Source: Microglena sp. YARC
Lineage: Eukaryota > Chlorophyta > Chlorophyceae > Chlamydomonadales > Chlamydomonadaceae
Assembly (NCBI GenBank): GCA_022414725.1
Contig: CM039462.1
Location: 60,771,642-60,835,641 of the forward strand
DNA length: 64,000 nucleotides
Direction of reading: 5' to 3'
Made by a program: the position numbers and the translations under genes. How positions within the stretch are numbered: the stretch's first letter is position 1; each line of letters begins with the position of its first letter. Shown one piece after another: positions 11,246 to 24,100 of the stretch. A model generated the notes under the pieces. The model ran no database searches, was not told the DNA's origin, and saw nothing but the letters and a program-made list of their open reading frames with translations.

Positions 11246-12175
11246 GGGCAGCCTACGCTACACCACACTGCACTTCTTCAATGCCCTGCTGCACTAGCAG
11301 CAGCAGATGTAGGGGCAGCCCACGCTACACCACACTGCACTTCTTCAATGCCCTGCTGCACTAGCAGGAGCAGCAGCAGCAGTAGGGGCAGCCCTCGCTA
11401 CACCACACTGCACTTGTTCAATGCCCTGCTGCACTAGCAGCAGCAGCAGTAGGGGCAGCCCTCGCTACACCATACTGCACTTCTTCAATGCCCTGCTGCA
11501 CTAGCAGCAGCAGCAGTAGGGGCAGCCCACGCTACACCACACTGCACTTGTTCAATGCCCTGCTGCACTAGCAGCAGCAGCAGCACTAGCAGCAATAGGG
11601 CAGCCCTCGCTAAACCACACTGCACTTCTTCAATGCCCTGCTGCACTAGCAGCAGCAAGCAGCAGTAGGGCGCAGCCTCTGCTACACCACACTGCACTTC
11701 TTCAATGGCCCTGCTGCACTATCACTAGCAGCAGCAGTAGGGGCAGCCCACGCTACACCACACTGCACTTCTTCAATGCCCTGCTGCACTATCACTAGCA
11801 GCAGCAGTAGGGGCAGCCCACGCTACACCACACTGCACTTCTTCAATGCCCTGCTGCACTAGCACTAGCAGCAGCAGTAGGGGCAGCCCACGCTACACCA
11901 CACTGCACTTCTTCAATGCCCTGCTGCACTAGCAGCAGCAGCAGCAGCAGTAGGGGCAGCCCACGCTACACCACACTGCACTTCTTCAATGCCCTGCTGC
12001 ACTATCACTAGCAGCAGCAGTAGGGGCAGCCCACGCTACACCACACTGCACTTCTTCAATGCCCTGCTGCACTAGCAGCAGCAGCAGCAGCAGCAGTAGG
12101 GGCAGCCCACGCTACACCACACTGCACTTCTCCAATGCCCTGCTGCACTATCACTAGCAGCAGCGGGTGGCCTTG
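10290..12175 (-). repeat. Array amplified from the last codons and stop of ARP2
   Basis: About 25 units of 65-95 bp. Read on the minus strand each contains GGGCATTGAAGAAGTGCAGT and GTGGTGTAG, then GCGTGGGCTGCCCCTACTGC with a variable (TGC)n tract. This aligns with the end of ARP2 exon 9: the gene reads GALANCHLV-stop and the units read GALKKCSVV-stop in the same register. The array starts directly after the ARP2 stop codon. The variable CAG/CTG tracts give each unit its own length. Confidence 0.85.
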
Positions 12176-15100
12176 TTACACCAAATGGCAATTTGCCAAT
12201 GCCCCGCGAGGATCCTCCTCATAATCAGCGCGGGTGATCCAAAAGCCTTCTTCTCGGTCCTGTATACATAAATAAATAGTACGCCTTGTTAATAGGCGCG
12301 AGGTTGATTTCTTTCTTCTCAGTCCTGTAAGCAGCATGTTCAGTTCGCCAATTGTTTATTTACCAAGTTGGTTCCCTCCTCACCTGGACTGTATTTGGGT
12401 GGCTGGTTGCAAGCAGGGTACTACATGACGCGCGCTATTGCGTGGTAGCGCGCAAGGTTTTGGAGCCTGGCTGCACGATAAACGTAATTTTTACCCCCCC
12501 CCCCCCCCTGGGTGCAGCGCGCAGATTTCCGTTTTCAGTTCAAGATGTCCGTTTTCAGTTCAGTCAAAAGCGCAACCCAAAATGACGAAATTTAGTACCC
12601 TGGTCGCAAGCAATATAATGCAATGCAATGTGTATTTGACAAAGCAGTATGCAGAAATATAATGCAATGCAATATGTAATGATAACGCCTGGTGTGGGTG
12701 TGGGGGGGTGGGTGGGTGGGGGTGTGTGTGGGGGGGGGAGGGATGTGTGTGGGTCACCAGCTTAATGTGGAAGTTCTATGTAATGCCCGACCATGGAACG
12801 GAGGTAGTAATAATGATAACGCCTGGTGGGGCGTGGTGTCAAGGGAGCCCGTCGTACGCGGGTAGGGAGCGGTTTTCTACCTCAACTGGACAAGCTACCA
12901 TCGCGGTTGACGAAGACCTGCAACGCCAAGAGCGACCGAAGGGGGGATTGAACCCTCGACTCTTCATCCTCAGAGTGATTTAGTCTACCACTATACCAAT
13001 GTATATCACTGAAAGGGGCAATGCAATATGAATTTGACAAAGCAGTATGTGACAAAGCAGTACGTGACAAAGCAGTATGTGACAAAGCAGTATGTGACAA
13101 AGCAGTACGTGACAAATGCATGTTTCAGTATGCCCCCAAGGTGTATACTGTAACATACATTTGCATGAGAGAGACAGACCGTAACATGCATTTGCATGAG
13201 AGAGACAGACCGTAACATACATTTGCATGAGAGAGACAGACTGTAACATACATTTGCATGAGAGAGACAGACCGTAACATACATTTGCATGAGAGAGACA
13301 GACCGTAACATGCATTTGCATGAGAGAGACAGACCGTAACATACATTTGCATGAGAGAGACAGACCGTAACATACATTTGCATGAGAGAGACAGACCGTA
13401 ACATACATTTGCATGAGGGAGACAGACCGTAACATGCATTTGCATGAGAGAGACAGACCGTAACATACATTTGCATGAGAGAGACAGACCGTAACATGCA
13501 TTTGCATGAGAGAGACAGACCGTAACATACATTTGCATGAGAGAGACAGACCGTAACATGCATTTGCATGAGAGAGACAGACCGTAACATGCATTTGCAT
13601 GAGAGAGACAGACTGTAACATACATTTGCATGAGAGAGACAGACCGTAACATGCATTTGCATGAGAGAGACAGACTGTAACATACATTTGCATGAGAGAG
13701 ACAGACCTTAACATACATTTGCATGAGAGAGACAGACCGTAACATGCATTTGCATGAGAGAGACAGACCGTAACATGCATTTGCATGAGAGAGACAGACT
13801 GTAACATGCATTTGCATGAGAGAGACAGACCGTAACATACATTTGCATGAGAGAGACAGACCGTAACATGCATTTGCATGAGAGAGACAGACCGTAACAT
13901 ACATTTGCATGAGAGAGACAGACCGTAACATACATTTGCATGAGAGAGACAGACTGTAACATGCATTTGCATGAGAGAGACAGACCGTAACATACATTTG
14001 CATGAGAGAGACAGACCGTAACATGCATTTGCATGAGAGATACAGACCGTAACATGCATTTGCATGAGAGAGACAGACCTTAACATACATTTGCATGAGA
14101 GAGACAGACCGTAACATGCATTTGCATGAGAGAGACAGACCGTAACATGCATTTGCATGAGAGAGACAGACCGTAACATACATTTGCATGAGAGAGACAG
14201 ACCGTAACATACATTTGCATGAGAGAGACAGACCGTAACATGCATTTGCATGAGAGAGAAATCTAGCGTCAGGTTTAGCCGAAGGACAGGTCAAGGGAGA
14301 TGCCTAGATGCTGCTACAAGCAGCTCCAAAAAGGAACGGTGGTAGGCAGCAGTATTACCCCACACACTACTACCTCCAGGCTGTAACATACATTTGCATG
14401 AGAGAGACAGACCGTAACATACATTTGCATGAGAGATAAATCTAGCGTCAGGTTTAGCCGCAGGACGGGTAAAGGGAGCTGCCTAGAAGCTGCTACATGC
14501 AGCTCCAAAAAGGAAGGAGATAGGCAGCACTATTACCCCAAACTAACACTACTACCTCCAGGCTGTAATGAACATTTGCATGGCAGAGAAGACAACAGGA
14601 AGACAGGTTGAATATAAACAGAAAGCAATGCACAGGCATGTATATATGCATAAACTCATGGACAGCGTTTATAGCTTTTTATAGCTGTAGAGGGTAATTT
14701 AGGGCCAACACGTTTTTGAACAGCGGCAATTTGGGCTAAAACGGTGTCAAAAAGAACAATCACTTTATTTGGCGGAATATCCCTGTTAACAACTATACAC
14801 AGTGTGCACCTGCTTTCATGATTAACATGGTACAAGCAATGTATAGGGGCAAATACCTTATGCCTCATCAGTATGATTTCACGTCATGCATTACATTACA
14901 TCACGTTGTCATTGACAGACCATAGTTGACCCAAAACGAGCCCGCTCCACAACATCCGGGGGGGTTCTCCAACCAGCCTCAAAATCACAGGGTACAAGCA
15001 ATGCATTGGGGTATGTCCCAGAAGCCTAATTCATATTGTTTTACATTATGCATATGTTCAACATTATCCCCAAATCAACCCAACCCAACCTTCATGATTA

Positions 15101-18100
15101 ACATGGTACAAGCAATGTATTGGGTCAAATCCCATTAGCCTTATTAATATAATTTTGCATAACGCATATTTTTTACATCATCCCCAACCCAATCCAACCC
15201 AACTATTTTTTGACATTATTCCCAACCCAACCCAAATCAATATCCCCAACCCATCCCAATTAATTGTTTACATTATCCCCACCCAACCCAACTCATTATC
15301 CCCAATCCAACCCAAAACATTGCCCACCCACCTTCATGATTGCTCCAAGCGCGGACCCACCACGGAAGACCATATTTGCTCTGTTGGGTGGATCAGACAC
15401 GTTGATCTTCACCTTGCTACCCAGCTTGCTTTCGTCTCCCTGGACACGAGGAGCCAGAGCATACAGGCTGGTGATACAATGTGTGTGTTGATAAGGGTTG
15501 GGTTGGGTTGGGGAGGAGGGGAGGGGGGTGTTATGAAAGGTAGGGTAGGGTTGGGTTGAGTTGGGTTGGGGAGGAGGGGATGGTGGTGTGTGTGTGTGTT
15601 GAAAGGTAGGGTTGGGATGGGCAGGTGGGAAGGTGGGAAGGTGTGTGATACAATGTGTGTGTTGATAAGGGTTGGGTTGGGGAGGAGGGGATGAGGGAGG
15701 GGGGTGTTATGAAAGGTAGGGTAGGGTTGGGTTGAGTTGGGTTGGGGAGGAGGGGATGGTGGTGTGTGTGTTGATAAGGGTTGGGTTAGGTTGGGGTGAG
15801 AGGAGGAGGGGGGGGAGGGGGAGGGTGCTGTGAAAGGTTGGGTTGGGGGTTGGGTTGGGATGGGATGGGCAGGTGGGAAGGTGTGTGTGTTTGTGTGTGA
15901 TACGATGTGTGTGTTGATAAGGGTTGGGTTGAGTTGGGTTGGGAAGGAGGGGACGAGGGAGGGGGTGTTGTGAAAGGTAGGGTTGGGTTGGGTTGGGGAG
16001 GAGGGAGGGGGGTGCTGTGAAAGGTTGGGTTGGGTTGGGATGGCGCGGTGGGAAGGTGTGTGTGTTTGTGTGTGATACAATGTATGTGTTGAGAAGGGTT
16101 GGGTTGGGTTGGGTTGGGTTGGGAAGGAGGGGACGAGGGAGGGGGGTGTTGTGAAAGGTAGGGTTGGGTTGGGTTGGGGAGGAGGGAGGGGGGTGCTGTG
16201 AAAGGTTGGGTTGGGTTGGGATGGATGGGCAGGTGGGAAGGTGTGTGTGTTTGTGTGTGATACAATGTGTGTGTTTGAGAAGGGTTGGGTTGGGTTGGGT
16301 TGGGAAGGAGGGGACGAGGGAGGGGGGTGTTGTGAAAGGTAGGGTTGGGTTGGGTTGGGGAGGAGGGAGGGGGTGCTGTGAAAGGTTGGGTTGGGTTGGG
16401 TTGGCATGGCGGGTGGGAAGGTGTGTGTGTTCGTGTGTGATACAATGTATGTGTTTAGAAGGGTTGGGTTGGGTTGGGGAGGAGGGGGGTTGGGGAGGGG
16501 GGTGTTATGAAAGGTAGGGTTGGGTTGGGTTGAGTTGGGTTGGGGAGGAGGGGGTGATGGTGTGTGTGTTGAGAAGAGTTGGGTTGGGTTGGGTTGGGGA
16601 GGAGGGAGGGGGGTGCTGTGACAGGTTGGGTTGGGTTGGGATGGGATGGGATGGGCGGGTGGATAGGTGTGTGTGTTTGTGTGTGAGACAATGTATGTGT
16701 TTAGAAGGGTTGGGTTGGGTTGGGATGGGATGGGATGGGCGGGTGGATAGGTGTGTGTGTTTGTGTGTGAGACAATGTGTGTGTTGATAAGGGTTGGGTT
16801 GACTTGGGTTGGGAAGGAGAGAATGAGGGAGGGGGGTGTTATGAAAGGTAGGGTAGGGTTGGGTTGAGTTGTGTTGGGGAGGAGGGGATGGTAGTGTGTG
16901 TGTGTTGAGAAGGGTTGGGTTAGGTTGGGGAGGAGGGGAGGAGAGAGGGGGCTGTTGCGAAAGGTTGGGTCGGGTTGGGTTGGGATGGGCAGGTGGGAAG
17001 GAGTGTGCGTTTGTGTGTGACGCAGTGCGTGTGATGAGAAGGGTTGGGTTGGGTCGGGGAGGAGGGGATGAGGGAGGGGGGTGTTGTGAAAGGTAGGGTA
17101 GGGTTGGGTTGGGTTGGGATGGGCAGGTGGGAAGGTGTGTGTGTTTGTGTGTGATACAGTGTGTGTGATGATAAGGGCTGGGCTGGGTTGGGTTGGGTTG
17201 GGGATGAGGGAGGGGGTGTTGTGAAATGTAGGGTTGAGTTGGGTTGGGATGGGCAGGTGGGAAGGTGCGTGTGTTTGTGTGTGATACAGTGTGTGTGATG
17301 ATAAAGGTTGGGTTGGGTTGGGGAAGGGATGAGGGAGGGGGTGGTGTGAAAGGTAGGGTTGGGTTGGACTGGGCTGGGCAGGTGGGAAGGTTTGTGTTTG
17401 TGTGTGTGTGTGTTGAGAAGGGTCGGGTTGGGGAGGTGGGGATGCATGTTTGTGTTGTGAAACGTAGGGTTGGGTTGGGATGGGCAGGTGGGAAGGTGTG
17501 TGTATGTGTGTGTGTCTTGAGAAAGGATGGGTTCGGTTGGGTTTGGTCGGAGCGGAGGGGAGGTATGTGGGGGGTGGGGGTGGAAGGCAGGGTGGGGGGC
17601 AGGGGGAGTGATGTTGGTCTAGAAGCTAGATACAAGTAGCCAAAAACAGAAACACTTGTCCTCCCCCCCCTTGATGGCGCTGGATAAAGGCGTACCTTCA
17701 AAATGTGCTTGCAGTACAAGCTGCCCAGCTCATTCTGCAGGCGTGTTGGGAAACCCAGAAACATGGTGGAGCCCCCGGAGACAAGAACATTTTCATACAA
17801 GCAGCGCCTGTTATCCATCGACATTTTCTGCAGGGAATTGGGTTTATTGATGGAGTGAATGGTGGTGATTGATGCATATATGGATGTATTGTAAATGTTC
17901 ATACAAGCAGCGCCTGTTATCCATCGACATTTCCTGCAGGGAATTGGGTTTATTGATGGAGTGAATGGTGGTGATTGATGCATATGTGGATGTATTGCAA
18001 ATGTTCATACAAGCAGCGCCTGTTATCAATAGACATATCCTGCAGGGAATGGAGGTGATTGATGGCGTGAATGGGGGTGATTGATGGATTGGTGGTGGTG

Positions 18101-21100
18101 ATTGATGCATGTATGGATGCAATGCAAATATCCATACACGCAGCGCCTGTTATCGATCGACATATCCTGCAGGGAATGGAGGTGATTGATGCATGTATGG
18201 ATGCAATGCAAATATCCATACACGCAGCGCCTGTTATTGATCGACATATCATACGGGGAATGGAGGGGGTTGATAGAGTGGTAGTGGTGATTGATGCATG
18301 TATGCATGCAATAGAAATGTTCATACAAGCAGCGCTTGTTATCGATCGACATATCATACGGGGAATGGAGGGCGTTGATAGAGTGGTAGAAGTGATTGAT
18401 GCACGTATGCATGCAATGGAAATGTTCATACAAGCAGCGCTTGTTATCGATCGACATATCACACGGGGAATGGAGGGCGTTGATGGAGTGGTGGTGGTGA
18501 TTGATGCATGTATGGATGCAATGCAAATGTTTATACAAGCAGCGCTTGTTATCGATCGACATATTTTGAGGGGAATGGAGGGCGTTGATGGAGTGGTGGT
18601 GGTGATTGATGCATGTATGGATGCAATGCAAATGTTCATACAAGCAGCGCTTGTTATCGATCGACATATTTTGAGGGGAATGGAGGGTATTGATGCAGTA
18701 GATGGGGGTCATTGATGGAGTGGTGAAGGTGTGAACAAATGGAATTCTAATTATATAAACATGTATACAAATTTGTAAATAAATGTGATTCCTTACTTAT
18801 ATTGATACTATTAAAGGCCATGCCCACCAGTGGAGGTGTGAACAAATGCATTTATTGCTATATAATACATTTATAACTATGCATATACATGTATAACTAA
18901 AATAATATTCCTTACTTACGCTGAAGGTCATGTCCACCATAGAAGGTTTGAACAAATGCAATTATTATTATATAACACATTTATAACTTTGTATATGCAT
19001 TTATAACTAAAATAATATTCCTTCCTTACATTGATACTACTAAAGGCCATGTCTGCAATGCCAGGTCTCTGCTGGTCCACCAGGGAAGGTGTGAACAAGG
19101 ATTCAGGTGCCATGAATCTCTCCGTGCCGATTTTGATGATGCGCCCATCGGGTAGAGTATAAGACTTCATGATGCACGTGGTCTCCCGTGCCAGCTACAC
19201 AGTTGGGTGGGTGACAGCTACACAGTTAGGACACTGGGTGGGTGACAGATTGGGTGGGTGAAATGTTGGGAGGGTGAAAGGTGCCATGAACCTCTCTGTG
19301 CCGACTTCGATGATGCGCCCATCGGGAAGGCTTCATGATGCATGTGGTCTCTCGTGCTAACGACACAGTTGGGTGGGTGACAGGTTGGGTGCCATGAACC
19401 TGCCCAAGCCGACTTCGATGATGTGCCCATCAGGTAGTGAGTAAGACTTCATGATGCACGTGGTCTCCCGCGCTAGCTACGCAGTTAGGTGGGTGACAGG
19501 TTGAGTGGGTGACAGGTTGGGTAGGTGGCAGGTTGAGTGGGTGGCAGGTTGAGTGGAAGGCAGGTTGGGTGGGTGAAAGGTTGGGTGCCATGAACCTCTC
19601 AGTGCCGAATTTGATGATGCGCCCATCCTGTTGACTGTAAGACTTCATGATGCACGTCGTCTCCCGTGCCAGCCACACAGTTGGGTGGGTGACAGGTTGG
19701 GTGACTGGTACACAGTTAAGACGCTGGGTAGGTGAAAGGTTGGGTGACAGCTACACAGTTGTGTGGGTGGCAGGTTGGGAGGGTGACAGGTTGTGTGGGT
19801 GACAGGTTGTGTGGGTGACAGGTTGGGTGGGTGACAGGTTGGGTGGGTGACAGGTTGTGTGGGTGACAGGTTGTGTGGGTGACAGGTTGTGTGGGTGACA
19901 GGTTGTGTGGGTGACAGGTTGTGTGGGTGGCAGGTTGTGTGGGTGACAGGTTGTGTGGGTGACAGATTGTGTGGGTGACAGGTTGTGTGGGTGACAGGTT
20001 GTGTGGGTGACAGGTTGGGTGAGTGACAGGTACACAGTTGTTTGGGTGACAGATACACAGTTGTGTGGGTGACAAGTTGGGTACCATGAACCTGTCTGTG
20101 CCGACTTTGTTGTTCCCATCGGGAAGGGTGTAAGACATCACGATGCATGTGGTCTCACTCGCCAGCTACACAATGGAAAGTTGAGTGGCAGGCAGGAGGC
20201 TAAAGGCACAGTCATAAAATGTGAACGACTATTATAAGGCTGGGCTAATGATTGGTTGAGAAGACTTGCTTCTGAATGATGCGCCCATCAGACAGGGTGC
20301 ATGAGTTCATGATGCACATGGCATCTTGCGCCAGCTACACAATGGAAGGTTGAGTGGGTGACAGGTTGGGTAACGGCTACACAGTTAAGACGTCAGGTGG
20401 CAGGCAGGAGGCTAAAGGCACAGTCATCAAGTGTGAACGACTATAATAAGGCTGGGCTAATGATTGGTTGAGAAGACTTGCTTCTGAATGATGCACCCAT
20501 CAGGCAGGGTGTATGACTTCATGATGCATGTGGTATCACTCACCAGCTACACAATGGAAGGTTGGGTGACAGGTTGGGTGCCAGCTACACAGTTAAGATG
20601 TTGGGTTACAGGCAGTAGGCAGGAGACACAGTCATCAAGTGTGAAGGACTGTAAAAAGGCTGGGCTAATGATTGGTTGAGAAGAATTGCTTATGAATTAT
20701 GCGCCCATCGGACAGGGTGTAAGACTTCATGATGCAAGTGGTCCCCCGTGCCAGCTACGCATTGAGAGGTCGGGTGAGTATTAGTGAGTACCGGCAGTTA
20801 TAAACAGGGAACGGCAATATGATATCATACTTTCACCCATAATGCACCCTTTCAAGCCAGGCATTAAAAGGGTGCCAAAGACCCCCCCACAACAGTATCA
20901 CACAGTCATAAGTACAGCAGTATCACACAGTCATATGTACAGCAGTATCACACAGTCATATGTACAGCAGTATCACACAGTCATATGTACAGCAGTATCA
21001 CACAGTCATATGTACAACAGTATCACACAGTCAATATGTACAACAGTATCACACATCATATGTACAGGTATCACACAGTCATATGTACAACAGTATCACA

Positions 21101-24100
21101 CAGTCATATGTACAGCAGTATCACACAGTCATATGTACAACAGTATCACACAGTCATATGTACAACAGTATCACACAGTCATATGTACAGCAGTATCACA
21201 CAGTCATATGTACAACAGTATCACACAGTCATATGTACAACAGTATCACACAGTCATATGTACAACAGTATCACACAGTCATATGTACAGCAGTATCACA
21301 CAGTCATATGTACAACAGTATCACACAGTCATATGTACAACAGTATCACACAGTCATATGTACAGCAGTATCACACAGTCATATGTACAGCAGTATCACA
21401 CAGTCATATGTACAACAGTATCACACAGTCATATGTACAACAGTATCACACAGTCATATGTACAGCAGTATCACACAGTCATATGTACAGCAGTATCACA
21501 CAGTCATATGTACAACAGTATCACACAGTCATATGTACAGCAGTATCACACAGTCATATGTACAGCAGTATCACACAGTCATATGTACAGCAGTATCACA
21601 CAGTCATATGTACAGCAGTATCACACAGTCATATGTACAGCAGTATCACACAGTCATATGTACAGCAGTATCACACAGTCATATGTACAACAGTATCACA
21701 CAGTCATATGTACAGCAGTATCACACAGTCATATGTACAGCAGTATCACACAGTCATATGTACAGCAGTATCACACAGTCATATGTACAACAGTATCACA
21801 CAGTCATATGAACAACAGTATCACACAGTCATATGTACAGCAGTATCACACAGTCATATGTACAACAGTATCACACAGTCATATGAACAACAGTATCACA
21901 CAGTCATATGTACAGCAGTATCACACAGTCATATGTAGGGAACATCGATATGATATGATATCATCATATGATGCCGGCAGTCTGACTAGGCCAAAGTTAC
22001 CCTTTACATACAATATCATATGATGCAATTTGTATGACAACATATGATATCACACTCCCCTTTGGCCAGCATCATATAATTTGCCGGTCCCTAGTTATAA
22101 ATGGAAGTCCCCCTTGACTCCTCCAAGCCTAGGCCACATTTGGAGTCAAGTAGGGCACTAGGAAAAATCTAATCATCGCCATCATCATCATCATCATCTT
22201 CATAAATGACTCCTGGTACTGAAGTAGGTATCTATTGTGAATGATCATTATGAGTTGCGCCAGCTGCATCGTGCTAGCTACGCAGTGGGAGGTCGGGTGA
22301 ATAACAGTGACTAGTTATAAATGACTCCTGGTACTGGAGTAAGGATCAACTGGGAATGATCATAATGAATGAGTTGCTCGCAGGACAAGGTGGCTGAATT
22401 CATGATGCATGTTGTCAACCGTGCCACCTACACCGAGAGAGGTCGGGTGAGGAACAGTGGCTAGTTATAAATGTAAGTCCCCCTTGACTCCATCAAGCTG
22501 AGGGTGCATTGGGAGTCCAGTAGGGCATCAGGAAAATTCAAATTCAAACTAAAACTGCGCAACTGACATGACAGCTCTATTCCAGAACTGCAGGTGTGGA
22601 ACTATGGATATCCGAGAAATCACCTCCTCCCTTTGGGGAGTATACATGAATAATTAGTCATGCATATCGTTTCAAATCAAGCCCCCCTTGAATTCTTCAA
22701 GCTGAGGGTACATTTGGAGTCCAGTGGGGCACCAGGAAAAATGTAATCATCACCATCATCATCATCTGAAGGGTGTATCCTCACCATCATCACCATCACA
22801 ATCATCACCATCATCATCATCTGAAGGGTCCATCATCATCATCTGAAGAGTTCATGACGCTCGTGGTCTATCTCGCCAGCCACATTGTGAGAGGTCCGGT
22901 GAGTAACAGCGACTAGTTATAAAATACTCCTGGTAGTAACTGACTCCTGATAAGTAAGGATCTACTGGGAATGATGATTATGAATGAGTTGTGCGTAGGT
23001 CAAGGTGACTGAATTCACGATACATGTGGTCTATCGTGCCAGCTACACCTTGGGAGGTCGGGTGAGGAACAGTGACTAGTTGTAAGCGACTCCTGGTAAT
23101 CAGGTAAGTATCTATTGTGAATGATCATTATGAATGAGTTGCCCATTGGGCAAGGTGACTGAATTGAAGGTCTATTACGCCAGCTGCATCGAGAGAGGCC
23201 GGGTGAGTAACAGTGACTAGTTAGAAATGACTCCTGGTACTGAAGTAAGGATCTATTGTTAAAGATGATTACGAATGCACTTGGTCTATCGCGCCAGCTA
23301 GACAGTAAGAGGTCGGGTGAGGAGCAGTGACTAATTATAAGCGACTCCTGGTAATGGAGTAGGGATCTATTGTGAACTATATCATTATGAATGAGTTGTG
23401 CGTAGGCCAAGGTGACTGAATTCATAATGCACGTGGTCTACCGCGCCAGCTACACCGTGGGAGGTCGGGTGAGTAACAGTGACTACATTTACTTACTCAT
23501 TTATAATATAGGGAACGGCAATATGATACCATATGATGCCGGCAGTCTGACTAGGCAGAAGTTACCATTTATATACAAAATCATATGATACAGTTTAGAT
23601 GATATTATATTATATCATAATTGCCGCTGGTCAACATCATATGATATGTCGGTCCCTATAAATGAGTAATGAAGCAAGGATCAATTATGTAGAATTTCAA
23701 TTTATATGTATAATATCTAGATGTATATCATTATATATAATTTCATGAACCAAGGATCAATTATGAATGGTCGCTATGATGAATAGCCCATAGGGCAGGG
23801 TGTACATAGGGCAGGGTGTATACATGGAAGTCAGAATGCCAATATTCACGTTGAATGCCGTGTAAAAAAGCTTCTCCTTGACCTCCCACACCAACTCTGC
23901 ATCTCTTGCAGCGTGCATATCTTAGCCTCGTCTTTTCAACAGGTTCACCAAGTGTGCAGTGACCGCACCTATTGAGATGGAAAACACTTGGTAGCAAGTA
24001 CTCCTTCACTTCCCACCCACCTTCATCCTCTGTTCTCGTTGACTACTATGTAGAAAAGCTACTCCTTCACCTTCCACACATATTGAGAAGGGAAACACCT

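Noticed and set aside
12980..14294. Long minus-strand open frames of up to 423 codons with a Cys-rich repeat
   Set aside because: They are translations of the 31-bp array; all three frames stay open because the unit is not a multiple of three and lacks stops.
15409..17983. Pro/Asn/Thr-rich proteins of up to 492 codons
   Set aside because: Translations of CCCAACCCAACC minisatellite in an ARP2 intron, open in several frames.
13124..21935. CRISPR-like arrays
   Set aside because: The 31-bp and 25-bp repeats are directly tandem with no unique spacers, and the genome is eukaryotic.
20842..22023. Plus-strand open frames of 283-393 codons reading repeats of SITQSYVQQYHTV
   Set aside because: Products of the 25-bp array, open in all three plus frames; no other coding sign.
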